Positions 5,911-6,050 of a DNA stretch of 6,050 nt are shown here, one piece after another. Under the pieces are notes generated by a model, which made no database searches, was not told the DNA's origin, and saw nothing but the letters and a program-made list of their open reading frames with translations. A program made the translations under genes and the position numbers. Origin of the DNA: Syntrophomonadaceae bacterium (lineage in GTDB: Bacteria; Bacillota_D; Dethiobacteria; DTU022). The stretch covers positions 1 through 6,050 of the forward strand of contig PWUG01000300.1 of the NCBI GenBank assembly GCA_003562605.1, read 5' to 3'. The first letter of the stretch is position 1; every line of letters starts with the position of its first letter.

Positions 5911-6050
5911 TTACCAGGGTATTTCAACACGGTGAAAAGCTTCAGCCAGTTCAAAATCCCTGTCACGGGCGGCGTCTTCTGCGCGCTGCCTTAACCACTG
6001 CTCAATCGAAGGAAAATGGTGGCCGCTGACCTGGCTTTCATGACAGCGCA
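5911..6050 (-). CDS. C-terminal end of an unrecognised protein (5' part beyond window)
   Basis: One minus-strand frame is open from the right edge to TAA at 5911-5913, giving about 45 residues. The tail reads RCHESQVSGHHFPSIEQW at its start, then a charged, probably helical stretch rich in Arg, Asp, Glu and Ala, and ends VEIPW. The other two minus frames contain stops in this stretch. The amino acid mix (amphipathic helix, terminal Trp) looks like real protein. The Cys and three nearby His residues might bind metal, but too little is visible to say. I do not recognise the family. It converges on the MBL gene with a 33-base gap and no visible terminator. Confidence 0.5.
   Translation of the reverse strand, partial: RCHESQVSGHHFPSIEQWLRQRAEDAARDRDFELAEAFHRVEIPW

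Noticed and set aside
5875..5926. Inverted repeat TGAAATAC / GTATTTCA flanking the junction of the MBL gene and the right-edge gene, as a two-way terminator.
   Set aside because: Arms are only eight AT-rich bases around a 36-base loop, with no T-tract; likely chance.

Overview
The window reads as ordinary chromosomal DNA from a bacterium of moderate G+C content (close to half, judged by eye). Strong purine-rich ribosome binding sites precede most genes. A CvpA-family membrane protein, a MoaD/ThiS-like protein, a FadH-type iron-sulfur flavoenzyme and a bacterial-type inositol-phosphate synthase together suggest an anaerobic member of the Bacillota (Clostridia-like). That placement is inference from gene content and RBS style. 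There are no rRNA or tRNA genes, mobile elements, phage genes or CRISPR arrays.

Layout, left to right. (1) The 3' part of a cvpA-like gene on the + strand, whose product carries an unusual cysteine-rich C-terminal extension. (2) A two-gene minus-strand operon: a MoaD/ThiS-like beta-grasp protein followed by a YedK/HMCES-type SRAP protein. The SRAP stop codon overlaps the cvpA stop. (3) A 236-base divergent intergenic region with a candidate minus-strand promoter and a perfect 12-base palindrome. (4) A 663-codon FadH-like flavin/4Fe-4S oxidoreductase on the + strand, starting at GTG. (5) Convergent to it, an inositol-3-phosphate synthase gene on the minus strand. (6) A 166-base divergent intergenic region with candidate back-to-back promoters and a palindrome between them. 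(7) A metallo-beta-lactamase-fold hydrolase (glyoxalase II-like) on the + strand. (8) The 3' end of an unrecognised minus-strand gene entering from the right edge.

The genes do not form one pathway. They alternate between divergent and convergent pairs, so each promoter region serves two directions. The three convergent junctions are very tight (stop codons overlapping, then 22 and 33 bases apart) and show no GC-rich hairpin plus U-tract terminator. Likely roles are: membrane/envelope function (CvpA), capping of abasic sites in single-stranded DNA (SRAP), NAD(P)H-dependent reduction of an unsaturated substrate, probably an acyl-CoA-like one (FadH-like), inositol phosphate synthesis (Ino1), and thioester or related hydrolysis (MBL).

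I did not find a clearly new multi-gene system. The best leads are the Cys-rich tail on CvpA, a MoaD-like protein without the C-terminal Gly-Gly that is coupled to SRAP, and palindromes placed at both divergent promoter regions.
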